Of a DNA stretch of 64,000 bases, positions 26,742 through 35,935 are shown piece by piece. The notes below the pieces were generated by a model that had not been told where the DNA came from, ran no database searches, and worked only from the letters and a program-made list of their open reading frames with translations. Every line of letters begins with the position of its first letter. Within the stretch, counting starts at the first letter, position 1. The DNA lies in NCBI GenBank assembly GCA_963702305.1, contig CAVPBX010000018.1, positions 434,001-498,000 of the forward strand, read 5' to 3'. The translations under genes and the position numbers were made by a program. Source of the stretch: PALSA-693 sp963702305 (GTDB taxonomy: Bacteria; Actinomycetota; Acidimicrobiia; Acidimicrobiales; Palsa-688).

Positions 26742-27836
26742 TAGCCGAGCGCGACGGGCGGTCGGGCCGGCCGCGGTGCCGGGCGATCCAGTCCGCCGGG
26801 CGTGCGGATCTCGGGCCAGCTGGGCAGCCAGCCCGGGCCCTCCCACACCTTGGCCAGCAGGTCGCGACCGCCGGCCCCCTCGACCGCCTCGATAAACCGC
26901 TCGCCCTGCTCGTACTGGCGCAACTTGGCGTCCATGCCGATCAGGGAGCTCAGCACCTTCGACAAGCCCCGCTGGCGCCGGCGCTGCTTGAGGACCTGGC
27001 CGAACCAGGCCGCGTTGGGGATGCGGTCGGCCCCGGCCCGGTCCATGGTGATGTCGCCGTGGCCTTCGAGCAGGCTCATCAGGCCGCCGATCTCCTGGAT
27101 GGCGGCGTACTGCTCCGGGCCGGCGATCAGGGTCAGCAGGCCGCCGTCGTCGAGCGGATTACGCCCGGCCCGGATCTCCTCGACGGACCGGCGCAGGGCG
27201 GCGAGCAACTGCTTGGGGTCCGGGTCGATGCCGGCCAGGGTGCGCTCGACGAGCGACAGGAAGTGCTCCCGCATCCACGGCACGCCGGTGAACTGGGCCC
27301 GGTGGGTCACCTCGTGGAGGGCCAGCCACAGCCGGAACTCCCGGGCGGGGAACCCGTACCGGCGTTCGATGGCCACGACGTTGGGCCCGACGTAGTAGAC
27401 GATGTCCTGGTCCTCGGGGTGCTCGTCCTCGATGAGGAGCTGGTCGTACTGGCCGAGCACCCGGGTCGACATCCAGCCCAGCACCAACCCGACCTGGGCG
27501 CCGGTCACCCGGCGGGATACCGCGGCCGGCACCGGGCTCCAGGAGCCCGCTGCGCTCCAACTGGGCGCCCGAGCTTGTCGGTGACCGGACGGAGCAGTCG
27601 CTGGAACGACGCCACGTTGGCGTCGCACCCATTGGGCCGGTCGGCCACCCGGGCCCGGGCCGGACCGGCCAGGGACCGCAACCCGGTCTCGGCCGCCACC
27701 AACTCCTCGGCCTCGGCCGTCAGCTCCTCGAAATCCGCTTCGAGGGCCCGCCGCTCGTAGGCCGTCAGCGCCTCTGCCGCCGGGCCACTCGGGTCGCCAC
27801 GTTGATGGCGGTCTCCCAGGAGATCAGCTCAGCCAT
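26741..27836 (-). CDS. Zinc-dependent metalloprotease, DUF2342 family, frame broken near N-terminus
   Basis: The zinc motif HEVTH appears in LALHEVTHRAQFTGVPW, preceded by QDIVYYVGPNVVAIERR. This is the pattern of the actinobacterial zinc metalloprotease/F420-associated DUF2342 family. The N-terminus begins MAELISWETAINVATRVARR, then breaks near 27785. It continues as FEELTAEAEELVAAETGL and breaks again near 27530-27570. The family lies directly upstream of tilS in mycobacteria as well. The substrate is unknown. It is the first gene of the long biosynthetic operon. Confidence 0.85.
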
Positions 27837-27906
27837 CGCGGCGCGCCCGATGCATGGGGCATCGTACCGTCGGCCGGCCCACGCGGTCGACCGGCCGGAC
27901 CGGCAG

Positions 27907-28113
27907 TCAGCGTCCCGAGCGAGGATCAGGCGATCTTCTGCCGCGGGTGCGGGGCACGGCCATGGGCTCGTGCTGGTAGCAGTACTTGCCGTTGTTGTAC
28001 ATCGACAGCTTGGTCTCGCAGCCCGGCTCACGGCAGGTCCGGTCCTTGCCGAACGACTTGGACGGCCGTTCGCTGCCGCTCAGGGTGTGTCCTCCGAGAG
28101 ATCGTTCGCTCAT
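27907..28113 (-). CDS. Zinc-ribbon microprotein
   Basis: The protein has 68 residues. The centre is CREPGCETKLSMYNNGKYC followed by YQH, giving C-x4-C-x12-C-x2-H, a likely zinc site. The tail is basic (RTRGRRSPDPRSGR). I start at ATG 28113, with GGTGG 4 nt upstream; a GTG lies one codon earlier. The C..GC..(K/R)LS.YN pattern occurs in other small actinobacterial proteins to my knowledge, without known function. It is read in the same direction as sigR and rsrA and just after them. Confidence 0.68.
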   Translation of the reverse strand: MSERSLGGHTLSGSERPSKSFGKDRTCREPGCETKLSMYNNGKYCYQHEPMAVPRTRGRRSPDPRSGR

Positions 28114-28157
28114 CACTCCACCTAACGCTCACCGGGCCGGCCGGATTCCTGCCCTCT

Positions 28158-28426
28158 CTATACGAGCTCGCGCGGCGGATCGGATGCCTTGGAGAGGACA
28201 TCCGCCACCCGCTGCCGCAGCCCATCGGGGACCTGGTCCCGGCAGCAGCGAGCGATGGCCATCTTGAGCTCGGCTTCGAAGTCGAACGCCTCCAGGCAGG
28301 GCGAGCACTCGTCCAGGTGGTGCTGGATCGCCGTCCCGCCGCTCTTCGGTCAACTCCCCGTCAAGGAAGTAGTAGAGGGTGCGGAGCGCCTGCTCGCAGT
28401 CCCCTGCCGCTCGCCGGTTCGTCCAT
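28158..28426 (-). CDS. rsrA: Zinc-binding anti-sigma factor (RsrA-like, mycothiol system), two frame breaks
   Basis: Joined, the protein reads DCEQALRTLYYFLDGEL, then HHLDECSPCLEAFDFEAEL with the ZAS motif H-x3-C-x2-C, then ARCCRDQVPDGLRQRV. RsrA holds SigR until thiol oxidation releases it. Breaks lie near 28405 and 28340. The total is about 90 residues, the normal size. It follows sigR by 67 bp on the same strand, the classical sigR-rsrA pair. Confidence 0.88.
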
Positions 28427-28493
28427 GTTGAAGTCGCCTGCCTGTCCGTCCATCTGGGTGGCCTGCGGATGCCTGCTCGGCGACGGAGTCTGC

Positions 28494-29072
28494 CTACGGA
28501 GCTTCGACGGCCGGCGCGACCAGCCCTCGCTCCATTCCAAAATCATGCAACGTCTTCTGCAGCGCCTTTCTTCCGCGATGCAGCCGGCTCATCACCGTAC
28601 CGATGGGAATGTCGAGGATGTCGGCGATCTCCTTGTAGGAGAATCCTTCGACGTCGGCCAGGAGGACGGCCATGCGGAACTGCTCGGGCAGGGCTTCGAC
28701 CGCGGCCTTGACATCGCCCTCGGTGAAATGCTCGAGGACTTCCTCCTCCGCGCTGCGGCCCGCGCTCACGGCTTCGAGGCCGCCCAGGCGCCGGTACAGG
28801 TAGAGGTCCTCGACGTCGTCGATGTCGGTCTGCTCGGGGCGGCGCTTCCGGGCCCGGTAGGAGTTGATGAAGGTGTTGGTCAGGATGCGGTACAGCCAGG
28901 CCTTGAGGTTGGTGCCCTCCTTGAACGAACCGAACGCCCGGTAGGCCTTGAGGTAGGTCTCCTGGACCAGGTCCTCGGCGTCGGCGGGATTGCGCGTCAT
29001 GCGCAGGGCCGCGCTGTAGAGCGATCCCATGTACTCCATCGCCAGTTCCGCGAACTGGGCCTGATCGGCCAT
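28494..29072 (-). CDS. sigR: ECF sigma factor SigR/SigH (thiol-oxidative stress)
   Basis: The protein has 192 residues. Region 2 is DAEDLVQETYLKAYRAFGSF and LKAWLYRILTNTFINSYR. Region 4 is VLLADVEGFSYKEIADIL and IPIGTVMSRLHRGRKAL. With rsrA downstream this is the ECF12 SigR type, which drives thiol-redox genes in actinobacteria. I did not find a convincing GGAAT-GTT autoregulatory promoter in the 126-bp gap shared with gpsA. Confidence 0.93.
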   Translation of the reverse strand: MADQAQFAELAMEYMGSLYSAALRMTRNPADAEDLVQETYLKAYRAFGSFKEGTNLKAWLYRILTNTFINSYRARKRRPEQTDIDDVEDLYLYRRLGGLEAVSAGRSAEEEVLEHFTEGDVKAAVEALPEQFRMAVLLADVEGFSYKEIADILDIPIGTVMSRLHRGRKALQKTLHDFGMERGLVAPAVEAP

Positions 29073-29198
29073 GCCGGCCACCCTACTCGGGGCCTGCGAC
29101 GGCCCCGGAGCGACTTTCGGGCCGGCGGCAGGGCGGCGGGGCGGGGCGGTTTGCCATAGGTTGTCCCCACCAGCGCACGTGGGGAGGCGTGAAGACAC

Positions 29199-30188
29199 AT
29201 GAACGTCACCGTGCTCGGAGCCGGCTCGTGGGGGACGACGGTCGCCAGCCTCACCACCGCCCTCAACCCGACCATCCTCTGGGCCCGCAACCCGCAGGTG
29301 GCCGCGGAGATCAACGACCAGCACACCAACGCCGCCTATCTCCCCACCGTCACCCTCCCCCGGCGGCTGCGATCCACCGCCGATCTGGAGCAGGCGGTGC
29401 GCACCGCGGACGTGCTCATCGTCGGCGTCCCCTCCAAAGGGTTTCGGGGGGCCCTCGAGGACTGCCGCCAGTGGATTCGGCCGTGGATCCCCGTCGTCAG
29501 CCTGACGAAGGGGATCGAGTCGGGCAGCCTCCTGCGGATGACGCAGGTCATCGAGGAGCTCCTCCCCGGCCACCCCGCCGCCGCCCTCAGCGGCCCCAAT
29601 CTGGCCCGGGAGATCATGGCCGGCCAGGCCGCCGCCAGCGTGATCGCCACCGAGGACCTCGGGGTGGGGGCGGCCCTGCAAGCGGTGCTGCGCCACCGGC
29701 TGTTCCGGGTGTACCGCAACCACGACGTGGTGGGCTGCGAGATCGGCGGGGCGCTCAAGAACGTCATCGCCATCGCGGCGGGGATCGGTGAGGGTCTCGG
29801 GGTCGGCGACAACACCCGGGCCGCGGTGATGACCCGCGGCCTCGCCGAGCTGGGCCGCCTGGGGGTGGCCATGGGCGCCGAGCCGCAGACGCTCGCCGGC
29901 TTGGCCGGCATGGGTGACCTGGTGGCCACCTGCATGAGCCCCTACAGCCGCAACCGCACGGTCGGCGAGTTGCTGGGCCGGGGGAAACCGCTCGACGAGA
30001 TCCTCTCCGAGATGCACATGGTGGCCGAAGGAGTCGGCACGGCCCGCACCGCCCTGGCGCTCGCCGAGCAACATCAGGTCGAACTGCCGATCTGCGAGGA
30101 GATCTACAAGGTGGTGATGGGCGAGCAGCGCCCGGTCGACGCCTACCGGGGCCTGCGTACCGCTGGCCACGAGGCCGACCCGGGCTAG
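29199..30188 (+). CDS. gpsA: Glycerol-3-phosphate dehydrogenase [NAD(P)+]
   Basis: The protein has 329 residues. The dinucleotide motif is VTVLGAGSWGTTVASL. The catalytic Lys lies in CEIGGALKNVIAIAAGI, and LAGMGDLVATCMSPYSRNR is typical. It reduces dihydroxyacetone phosphate for phospholipid synthesis. The gene is divergent from sigR, and its last 4 bases overlap the end of the convergent BluB-CobT gene. Confidence 0.96.
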   Translation: MNVTVLGAGSWGTTVASLTTALNPTILWARNPQVAAEINDQHTNAAYLPTVTLPRRLRSTADLEQAVRTADVLIVGVPSKGFRGALEDCRQWIRPWIPVVSLTKGIESGSLLRMTQVIEELLPGHPAAALSGPNLAREIMAGQAAASVIATEDLGVGAALQAVLRHRLFRVYRNHDVVGCEIGGALKNVIAIAAGIGEGLGVGDNTRAAVMTRGLAELGRLGVAMGAEPQTLAGLAGMGDLVATCMSPYSRNRTVGELLGRGKPLDEILSEMHMVAEGVGTARTALALAEQHQVELPICEEIYKVVMGEQRPVDAYRGLRTAGHEADPG

Positions 30189-31829
30189 GGCGCTGACTCG
30201 CCGGCGCCGGGCTCCCGGACGCGCGCCGCTTCCAAACGGATCCGCAGGCCGGCCTGGAGGACCGTCACCGCCAGGGCCGCTCCCGCGCCCTCGCCGGCCC
30301 GCAGCCGGAGATCGAGGATGGGCTCGAGCCCCAGGGCAGCCAGGACCGAGCTGTGGCCGACCTCCCGGCTGCGCTGGCCGGCGATGAGATGGGCGGCCAC
30401 GGCCGGCTCCAGCTGGACGGCCACCAGCGCGGCCACCGACGTGGCCATCCCGTCCAGGACCACCACCCCGCCGCCGGCGGCGGCACCGAGCACCACGCCG
30501 GTCAGGACCGCGAGCTCGCCGCCCCCGAGGGCGGCCAACAGCCGGCAGCGGATCGCGTACGCCGGCCAGGCGCGCCACGGCCCGCCCCACCACGTGCCGC
30601 TTGGCGGCGAGCATCGCAGAGTCCGAGCCGGACCCCAGCCCGACCAGCGAGCCGGGGTCGGCGCCGAGCAGCGCCGCGGCCAGGGCGGCCGCCACCGTGG
30701 TGTTGCCCACGCCGACCTCGCCGAGGGCCACCAGCGACCGGCCGGACGACACCTCGGCGCCGGCCGCCATGAGCCGCTCCACGTCGCGGGCGGACAGTCC
30801 GTCGGAGTTGACCAGGTCGCCGCGGGGGTCAAGGGGGCGGGCCGATTCGGCCCCCTCCAACGGCGGCCCGTCGACGCCGGCATCGACCACCACCACTTCC
30901 AGGCCGGCCGCGCGGGCGGCCACCGCCCCCACCGAGGTGCCGGCCACCGCCGCCTCGGCGACGTGCCGGGTCACCGACGTCGGGTAGGCGGACACCCCGT
31001 GGGACGCGACCGGGTGATCGGCCGCGGCCAGCACCAGCGCGCCGCCGGCCGGCGGCGGGCCGAGGGCCAGGATCCGGTCGATGGCCCGGTCCAGGGCCCC
31101 GAGCGAGCCGGGCGCGGTGAGGATCCGATCGCCGCTGTCATGAGCCGCGACGACGGCGGCCGGGAGGGGGGCCGCCACCCGGGACACGGGCGGGGACGGC
31201 TCCCCACCATCCGCCTCCGCCGGCCACCGTTCCCGCACCACCAGCCCGTCGAGCGGTAGCCGTTGCGACCAGCCCCGCCGCTCCAAGCCCGGCGCCGGCG
31301 GGCGCTCGTCGGGCCAACCGAGGCACAACCAGCCGAGGGTGGCCACCCCATCGGGGGCGCCGACCAGGACCGCGAGCTCGCCGGGCTCGAACAGGGTCAC
31401 CCATCCCACCCCGAGCCCCTCCGCCCGGGCGGCCAGCCAGAGGTTCTCGATGGCGCAGGCGCACGACCACATGTCGGCGTCGACGAAGGTGGCCCGGCCC
31501 AGCACGCCGGCCGGCGCGGCCCGCCGGTCGCAGCACACGACCAGGCCGAGCGGCGCCTCCCGGATGCCTTCCAGGTCGAGGTCGAGCAGGTGGCGGGCCG
31601 CGTCGGGTGTCATGGCGCCGGCCTGCGCCAGGCGGGCCCGGTCGGCCATGACTGCCGCCCGGGCCCGGGTGGTGGCGGCGCCCACCAGCACGAACCGCCA
31701 AGGCTGCGAATGGCCGACGGAGGGGGCGGTGTGGGCCGCGGCCAGCACCCGGGCCAGGATGTCCTCGTCGACCGGATCGGGCCGGAAGCGCCGGATGTCG
31801 CGGCGGGCGGCCAGGATCCGGTGCAGCAC
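30185..31829 (-). CDS. BluB-CobT fusion (5,6-dimethylbenzimidazole synthase + NaMN:DMB phosphoribosyltransferase)
   Basis: The first ~205 residues are BluB, a flavin destructase. It has LHRILAARRDIRRFRPDPV, HTAPSVGHSQPWRF and ATLGWLCLGWPDE. After a linker, CobT begins near residue 235 (LDRAIDRILALGPPPAGG). It continues with LVLAAADHPVASHGVSAYP, LVALGEVGVGNTTVAAALAA and the C-terminal EVGHSSVLAALGLEPILD. One break near 30555 separates the last ~125 residues. The fusion makes the lower ligand of cobalamin and activates it on one chain. The start is uncertain; the frame reads FPTDERQ just before the GTG at 31829, without a better start codon. Confidence 0.87.
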
Positions 31830-32038
31830 CTGGCGCTCGTCGGTCGGAAAGGCCCAACCCGCGGGGTCGGCCGCGCGCGCGTCGCGGCGCTGGACGGGTC
31901 ACCGATGGTCGGCACCGGGCGGGGCCAGGCTGGCGGCGGCTGATGGGAAGGCGGCACGAGTTCGGAGCGTAGGACCCCCCGGGGCACCCCGACGCGTTTC
32001 GCCCGGTCGAACTGGTGCGGTCGCTAGGGTCGCGACGC

Positions 32039-32845
32039 GTGAGCGGGCCGCGTTTCGCCTTCCTCGACCATCCTGGCCCCATCGCCTTCGCCCACCGGGG
32101 GGGCGCCCTGGAGGCCACGGAGAACACCTGGACCTCCTTTACCCACGCCCGCGACCTCGGCTACCGCTACATCGAGACGGACGTCAACGCCTCGGCCGAC
32201 GGCGTGGTCCTGACCATCCACGATCCCTTCCTGCAGCGCGTCAGCGACCGCACCGGGCTGGTCCGGGAAATGACCTGGCAGCAGCTCTCGGAGGTCCGCC
32301 TGACGCCGCGCCCGGGGCCGGCCACCCCCGCCGGCGAGCCCATCCCCCGCCTCGACGAGGTCCTGGCCGCCTGGCCGGAGATGCGCTGGAACATCGACGC
32401 CAAACACGACAGCACCATCGATCCGCTCATCGAGACCCTGCGGAAGGCGGGCGCGGTCGAGCGGGTGTGCGTGACGTCATTTTCCGATCGCCGGCTCACG
32501 CGTATGCGGAAGGCGTTGGGCCCGAAGCTGTGCACGGCGATGGGCCCCGCCGGGGTGGGCGCCCTCCGGCTGGCCAGCGCGCTGCCCCGGGCCGCGGCGA
32601 CGCCGGCGGCGGCGCCACTCGGCCGGTTTGGGGCGGCCCAGGTGCCGATACGGCAGGGCTGGATGCCGATGGTGGACCGCCGCCTGGTGGATACCGCCCA
32701 CCGGGCCGGGCTGCAGGTGCACGTGTGGACCATCGACGACGAGACCACCATGGCGCGCCTGCTCGACCTGGGGGTGGACGGGATCATGACCGACCGCCCG
32801 ACGGTGTTGAAGGGGCTACTCGAACGGCGCCAGGCCTGGTACTAG
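32039..32845 (+). CDS. Glycerophosphodiester phosphodiesterase
   Basis: The protein has 268 residues from GTG 32039; a GTG at 32015 is an in-frame alternative. The active-site motif is AFAHRGGALEATENT. Metal ligands are in RYIETDVNASADGVVLTIHD, and the TIM-barrel end HVWTIDDETTMARLLDLGVD is typical. It hydrolyses glycerophosphodiesters to glycerol-3-phosphate. No signal peptide is seen, so it is probably cytoplasmic. It is divergent from the BluB-CobT gene and overlaps the end of the convergent P450 gene by 4 bp. Confidence 0.9.
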   Translation: MSGPRFAFLDHPGPIAFAHRGGALEATENTWTSFTHARDLGYRYIETDVNASADGVVLTIHDPFLQRVSDRTGLVREMTWQQLSEVRLTPRPGPATPAGEPIPRLDEVLAAWPEMRWNIDAKHDSTIDPLIETLRKAGAVERVCVTSFSDRRLTRMRKALGPKLCTAMGPAGVGALRLASALPRAAATPAAAPLGRFGAAQVPIRQGWMPMVDRRLVDTAHRAGLQVHVWTIDDETTMARLLDLGVDGIMTDRPTVLKGLLERRQAWY

Positions 32846-34095
32846 CGCCCCGCCGGCAGGACCCGTGGCCCGGGGGTAAACGACACGGGCAGGTGTTTCG
32901 TCCCGTTGATGAAGTTGGACCGCAAGCGCTCCGCCGGCCCGGCCGGCGCCAGGTCCGGCATGCGGTCGAGGAGGTGCTCGAACATGACCCGGATCTCCAT
33001 GCGGGCCAGGTTGGCGCCCAGGCAGAAGTGCGGGCCGCCGCCGCCGAAGGCGATGTGCGGATTGGGGTCGCGGCCGATGTCGAAGGCGTCGGGCTGGTCG
33101 AAGACGGTCTCGTCGCGGTTGGCCGAGATGTGGAAGAAGACCACCTTCTGGTCAGCCTGGATCGGCTGGTCGCCGATGACGGTGTCGGACGCGGTCTGGC
33201 GCCGGAAGTTCATGACCGGGGTGACGTAGCGCAGCATCTCCTCCACGGCCGTGGGCAGGAGGGCCCGGTCGGCGACCAGACGCTGCCACTGGTCGGGATT
33301 GTCGAAGAACGCCTTCATGCCGCCCGCCATCAGGTTGCGGGTGGTCTCGTTGCCGGCGACGGACAGGAGGAGGAAGAAGAGCTCGAGCTCGAGGTCGGAG
33401 AGTCGTTCGCCGTCGACGTCGACCTGGGTGAGGACGGTCATGAGGTCGGTGCCGTGGCCGGCGGCGCGCTTCGCCGCGAACAGCTCCGAGGCGTAGGCAT
33501 AGAGCTCCATGGCCGCCTGGGTGGCCCGATCAGCGCTGATCTGGAACTCCGGGTCCTCGTTGCCGATCATCTGGTTGGACCAGTCGAAGACCAGGTGCCG
33601 GTCGGCCCGGGGCACGCCGAGCAGCTCGGCGATGACGATCAGGGGCAGCTCGGCCACCAGGTCGGTGACGAAGTCGGCCCGGCCGGTCTCGATGACCGCG
33701 TCGATGATCTCGTCGGCGGTCTCGTGAATGTGCTCCTCCAGCTGGGCCACCATCCGGGGCGTGAAGCCCTTGTTGACCAGCCGCCGGTAACGGGTGTGCA
33801 GCGGCGGGTCCATGTTGAGCATCATCAGCTGCTGCTGCGGGAGCTCCTCCGGCGGCAGGTCCCAGATGTACACGGCCTTGGGGGCGGACGAGAACCGCTC
33901 GAAGTCGCGGTTGACCGCCACGCAATCCTGGTAGCGGGTGACGGCCCAGAAGCCCGGCCCGCCCAGCGGTTCGTCCTGCCACACCACGCCCTGGCGGCGC
34001 AGTTCGGCGAACCGCTCGTGCGGCACCGCCTCCACGAAGTTGGCGGCGTCGACGAGGTCGATGGCCGGCCCGGTGGTATCCACTGACGCTGTCAT
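32842..34095 (-). CDS. Cytochrome P450 (CYP125/steroid-hydroxylase-like)
   Basis: The protein has 417 residues. The I-helix is LLLSVAGNETTRNLMAGG, the K-helix ExxR is in VEEMLRYVTP, and the heme loop is FGGGGPHFCLGANLARME with the axial Cys. The AGNETTRN and MNFRRQTASDT segments resemble the bacterial CYP125/CYP142 group, which oxidises steroid side chains. That substrate is an inference. No ferredoxin gene is adjacent. It is followed upstream by the acyl-CoA synthetase on the same strand. Confidence 0.9.
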   Translation of the reverse strand: MTASVDTTGPAIDLVDAANFVEAVPHERFAELRRQGVVWQDEPLGGPGFWAVTRYQDCVAVNRDFERFSSAPKAVYIWDLPPEELPQQQLMMLNMDPPLHTRYRRLVNKGFTPRMVAQLEEHIHETADEIIDAVIETGRADFVTDLVAELPLIVIAELLGVPRADRHLVFDWSNQMIGNEDPEFQISADRATQAAMELYAYASELFAAKRAAGHGTDLMTVLTQVDVDGERLSDLELELFFLLLSVAGNETTRNLMAGGMKAFFDNPDQWQRLVADRALLPTAVEEMLRYVTPVMNFRRQTASDTVIGDQPIQADQKVVFFHISANRDETVFDQPDAFDIGRDPNPHIAFGGGGPHFCLGANLARMEIRVMFEHLLDRMPDLAPAGPAERLRSNFINGTKHLPVSFTPGPRVLPAGR

Positions 34096-34172
34096 AAGGG
34101 CCCGAACGTACGCCCGCCTGGGGGGAGCGTCAACGAGACCGATCCCGCTCTCTGGGACGACGCCGCGGGCCG

Positions 34173-35876
34173 TCAGCCGCCGGCGGCGGCGACCTCCTCC
34201 CGCAGTTGGCTCTTGAGGACCTTCCCGGCCGCGTTGCGGGGCAGGGCGTCCGCCACGATGACCACCCGGCTCGGCACCTTGAACGCCGCCAGCCGCTGCG
34301 CCACGTGCGCCTGCAACTCGGCGGCGTCGAGCGTCACCCCGGCCTTGGGGACCACCACGGCGGCCACCTCCTCGCCGAGGCGGGGGTGGGGCACGCCGAA
34401 CACCGCGGCCTCGTGCACCCCGGGGTGCTCGTACAGGGCGGCCTCCACCTCGGCGCAGTAGATGTTCTCGCCGGCGCGCAGGATCATGTCCTTGAGCCGG
34501 TCCTCCACGTAGAGAAAATGGTCCCCGTCGACGCGGCCCAGGTCCCCCGTGCGCAGCCACCCGTCGACGAGGGTCTCGGCGGTCGCCTCGGGCTGGCCCC
34601 AGTACCCCCGGAACAGGCTGGGACTCTTGAGCCAGATCTCCCCCGACTCGCCGGTGGCGACGGGGTGCCCGCTTTGGTCGCGGACGGAGATCTCCAGGAT
34701 CGGGGTGGGCCGGCCAGTACTGGTGGGGTGGGCGAGGTAGTCGCGGCCGGAGTTGCCCGGCCCGTAGGCGTTGGTCTCGGTCATGCCGTAGCCGATGTTG
34801 GGGCGGCCCTGGGCGAAGCTGCCGGCCACCCGTTTGACCAAGGCCGGGGGCGCGGGCGCCCCGCCACCGCCGACGGCCCGCAGGCTGGACGTGTCGTACT
34901 GGTCGAACTTGGGGCTCTCGAGGAGATCCCAGCTCTGGGTGGGGACACCGACGAAGGTGGTGATGCCTTCTCGTTCGATCAGCTCCAAGGCCCGGTCCGG
35001 CTCCCACCGGTACATCATCACCAGCTTCATCCCGAAGGCGAAGCAGCTGAGCATGACCGGGACGCACCCGGTGACGTGGAAGAGCGGGACCACCAGGATG
35101 AAGCTCTGCTCGGCGGCCTCGGCCAGTTCGACCTCGGCGGTGCCGGGCTCCTCGGCCTGGTCGCGGGTCCGCTCCACCACGGCGCGGCAGGCGAACCCCA
35201 TCAACGCCTGCAGCACCGCCCGGTTCGTCGACACCGCCCCTTTCGGCCGGCCGGTGGTGCCCGACGTGTAGAGGATGGTGGCGTCGTCGGCGGGGCCGAC
35301 CGTGACCTCGGGCAGGGCGGCGCCGAGGTGCACCACGTCCTCCCACCGGTCGAGGTCCGGGCCGGCGGCGCCGGGCGGGGTGCGGACGGCGACGATGGGG
35401 ATGCCGAGCCGGGTGCAGGCCGAGGCGCTGCGCTCGGCCCGCTCCCCGTCCGCGATCAGGAGGGTGGCGCCGCTGTCAGCCAGGGCGTAGTCGAGCTCGT
35501 CCTCGGTCCACCAGGCGTTGAGCGACACCGAGATGGCCCCGATGGAGGTGATGGCCGCGAAGGCCACCACCCACTCGGGGAAGTTGCGCATGCCGATGGC
35601 GACCCGGTCGCCGGGCGCCACCCGGTACCGGTGGACGAGGGCGTGGCCGAGGGCGTCGACCGAGGCCATGACGGACGCGAAGCTCCAACGCTCGTCCTCG
35701 TAGACGAGGAAGGTCTTGTCGCCGTACCCCCGGGCCGAGTGGAACAGGTCTCGCAGGCTGGCGGGGGCGTAGGCGAACGCCTGGTAGTCGATCCCGTCGA
35801 CGCTGATGGGTGCCACCTCGAAGATCTGGCCGGGGGCGGTGACCTGGGCACTGGCCTCCTCGTAGCTGAGCGACAT
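34173..35876 (-). CDS. Acyl-CoA synthetase (AMP-forming, FadD-type)
   Basis: The protein has 567 residues. The AMP-binding P-loop is ILYTSGTTGRPKG. Further motifs are YGMTETNAYGPG, DGWLRTGDLGRVD and a C-terminal NAAGKVLKSQLRE with the catalytic Lys. It activates a carboxylic acid as the CoA thioester. I chose ATG 35876 (MSLSYEEA) over a start 42 nt upstream, because that segment has no family similarity and GTAGGG precedes 35876. It is divergent from the first MFS gene and is probably co-transcribed with the P450. Confidence 0.92.
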   Translation of the reverse strand: MSLSYEEASAQVTAPGQIFEVAPISVDGIDYQAFAYAPASLRDLFHSARGYGDKTFLVYEDERWSFASVMASVDALGHALVHRYRVAPGDRVAIGMRNFPEWVVAFAAITSIGAISVSLNAWWTEDELDYALADSGATLLIADGERAERSASACTRLGIPIVAVRTPPGAAGPDLDRWEDVVHLGAALPEVTVGPADDATILYTSGTTGRPKGAVSTNRAVLQALMGFACRAVVERTRDQAEEPGTAEVELAEAAEQSFILVVPLFHVTGCVPVMLSCFAFGMKLVMMYRWEPDRALELIEREGITTFVGVPTQSWDLLESPKFDQYDTSSLRAVGGGGAPAPPALVKRVAGSFAQGRPNIGYGMTETNAYGPGNSGRDYLAHPTSTGRPTPILEISVRDQSGHPVATGESGEIWLKSPSLFRGYWGQPEATAETLVDGWLRTGDLGRVDGDHFLYVEDRLKDMILRAGENIYCAEVEAALYEHPGVHEAAVFGVPHPRLGEEVAAVVVPKAGVTLDAAELQAHVAQRLAAFKVPSRVVIVADALPRNAAGKVLKSQLREEVAAAGG

Positions 35877-35902
35877 GGCCCTACTGTTTACCGTCACATT
35901 GA

Positions 35903-35933
35903 GACCACGGCCACCCATGTAGTAGTCGTGGTC
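35903..35933. promoter_or_regulatory. Inverted repeat in the divergent acyl-CoA synthetase / MFS promoter
   Basis: GACCACG (35903-35909) and CGTGGTC (35927-35933) form a perfect 7-bp inverted repeat with a 17-nt spacer. It ends 3 bases before the MFS start codon. In the 59-bp divergent gap this could be an operator for both genes or a hairpin over the MFS ribosome-binding region. Confidence 0.5.
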
Positions 35934-35935
35934 CG

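Noticed and set aside
13660..28426. True pseudogenes in the cofactor operon
   Set aside because: The broken genes include essential ones, reading continues over every break, overall lengths are normal, and the breaks examined lie mostly at G/C runs, which fits sequencing indels better.
29073..29198. SigR-dependent autoregulatory promoter (GGAAT-N18-GTT)
   Set aside because: No acceptable match with the right spacing was found in the sigR/gpsA gap.
31830..32038. Cobalamin riboswitch upstream of the BluB-CobT gene
   Set aside because: I looked for the conserved B12-box pattern on the minus strand and saw nothing like it in this 209-bp gap.
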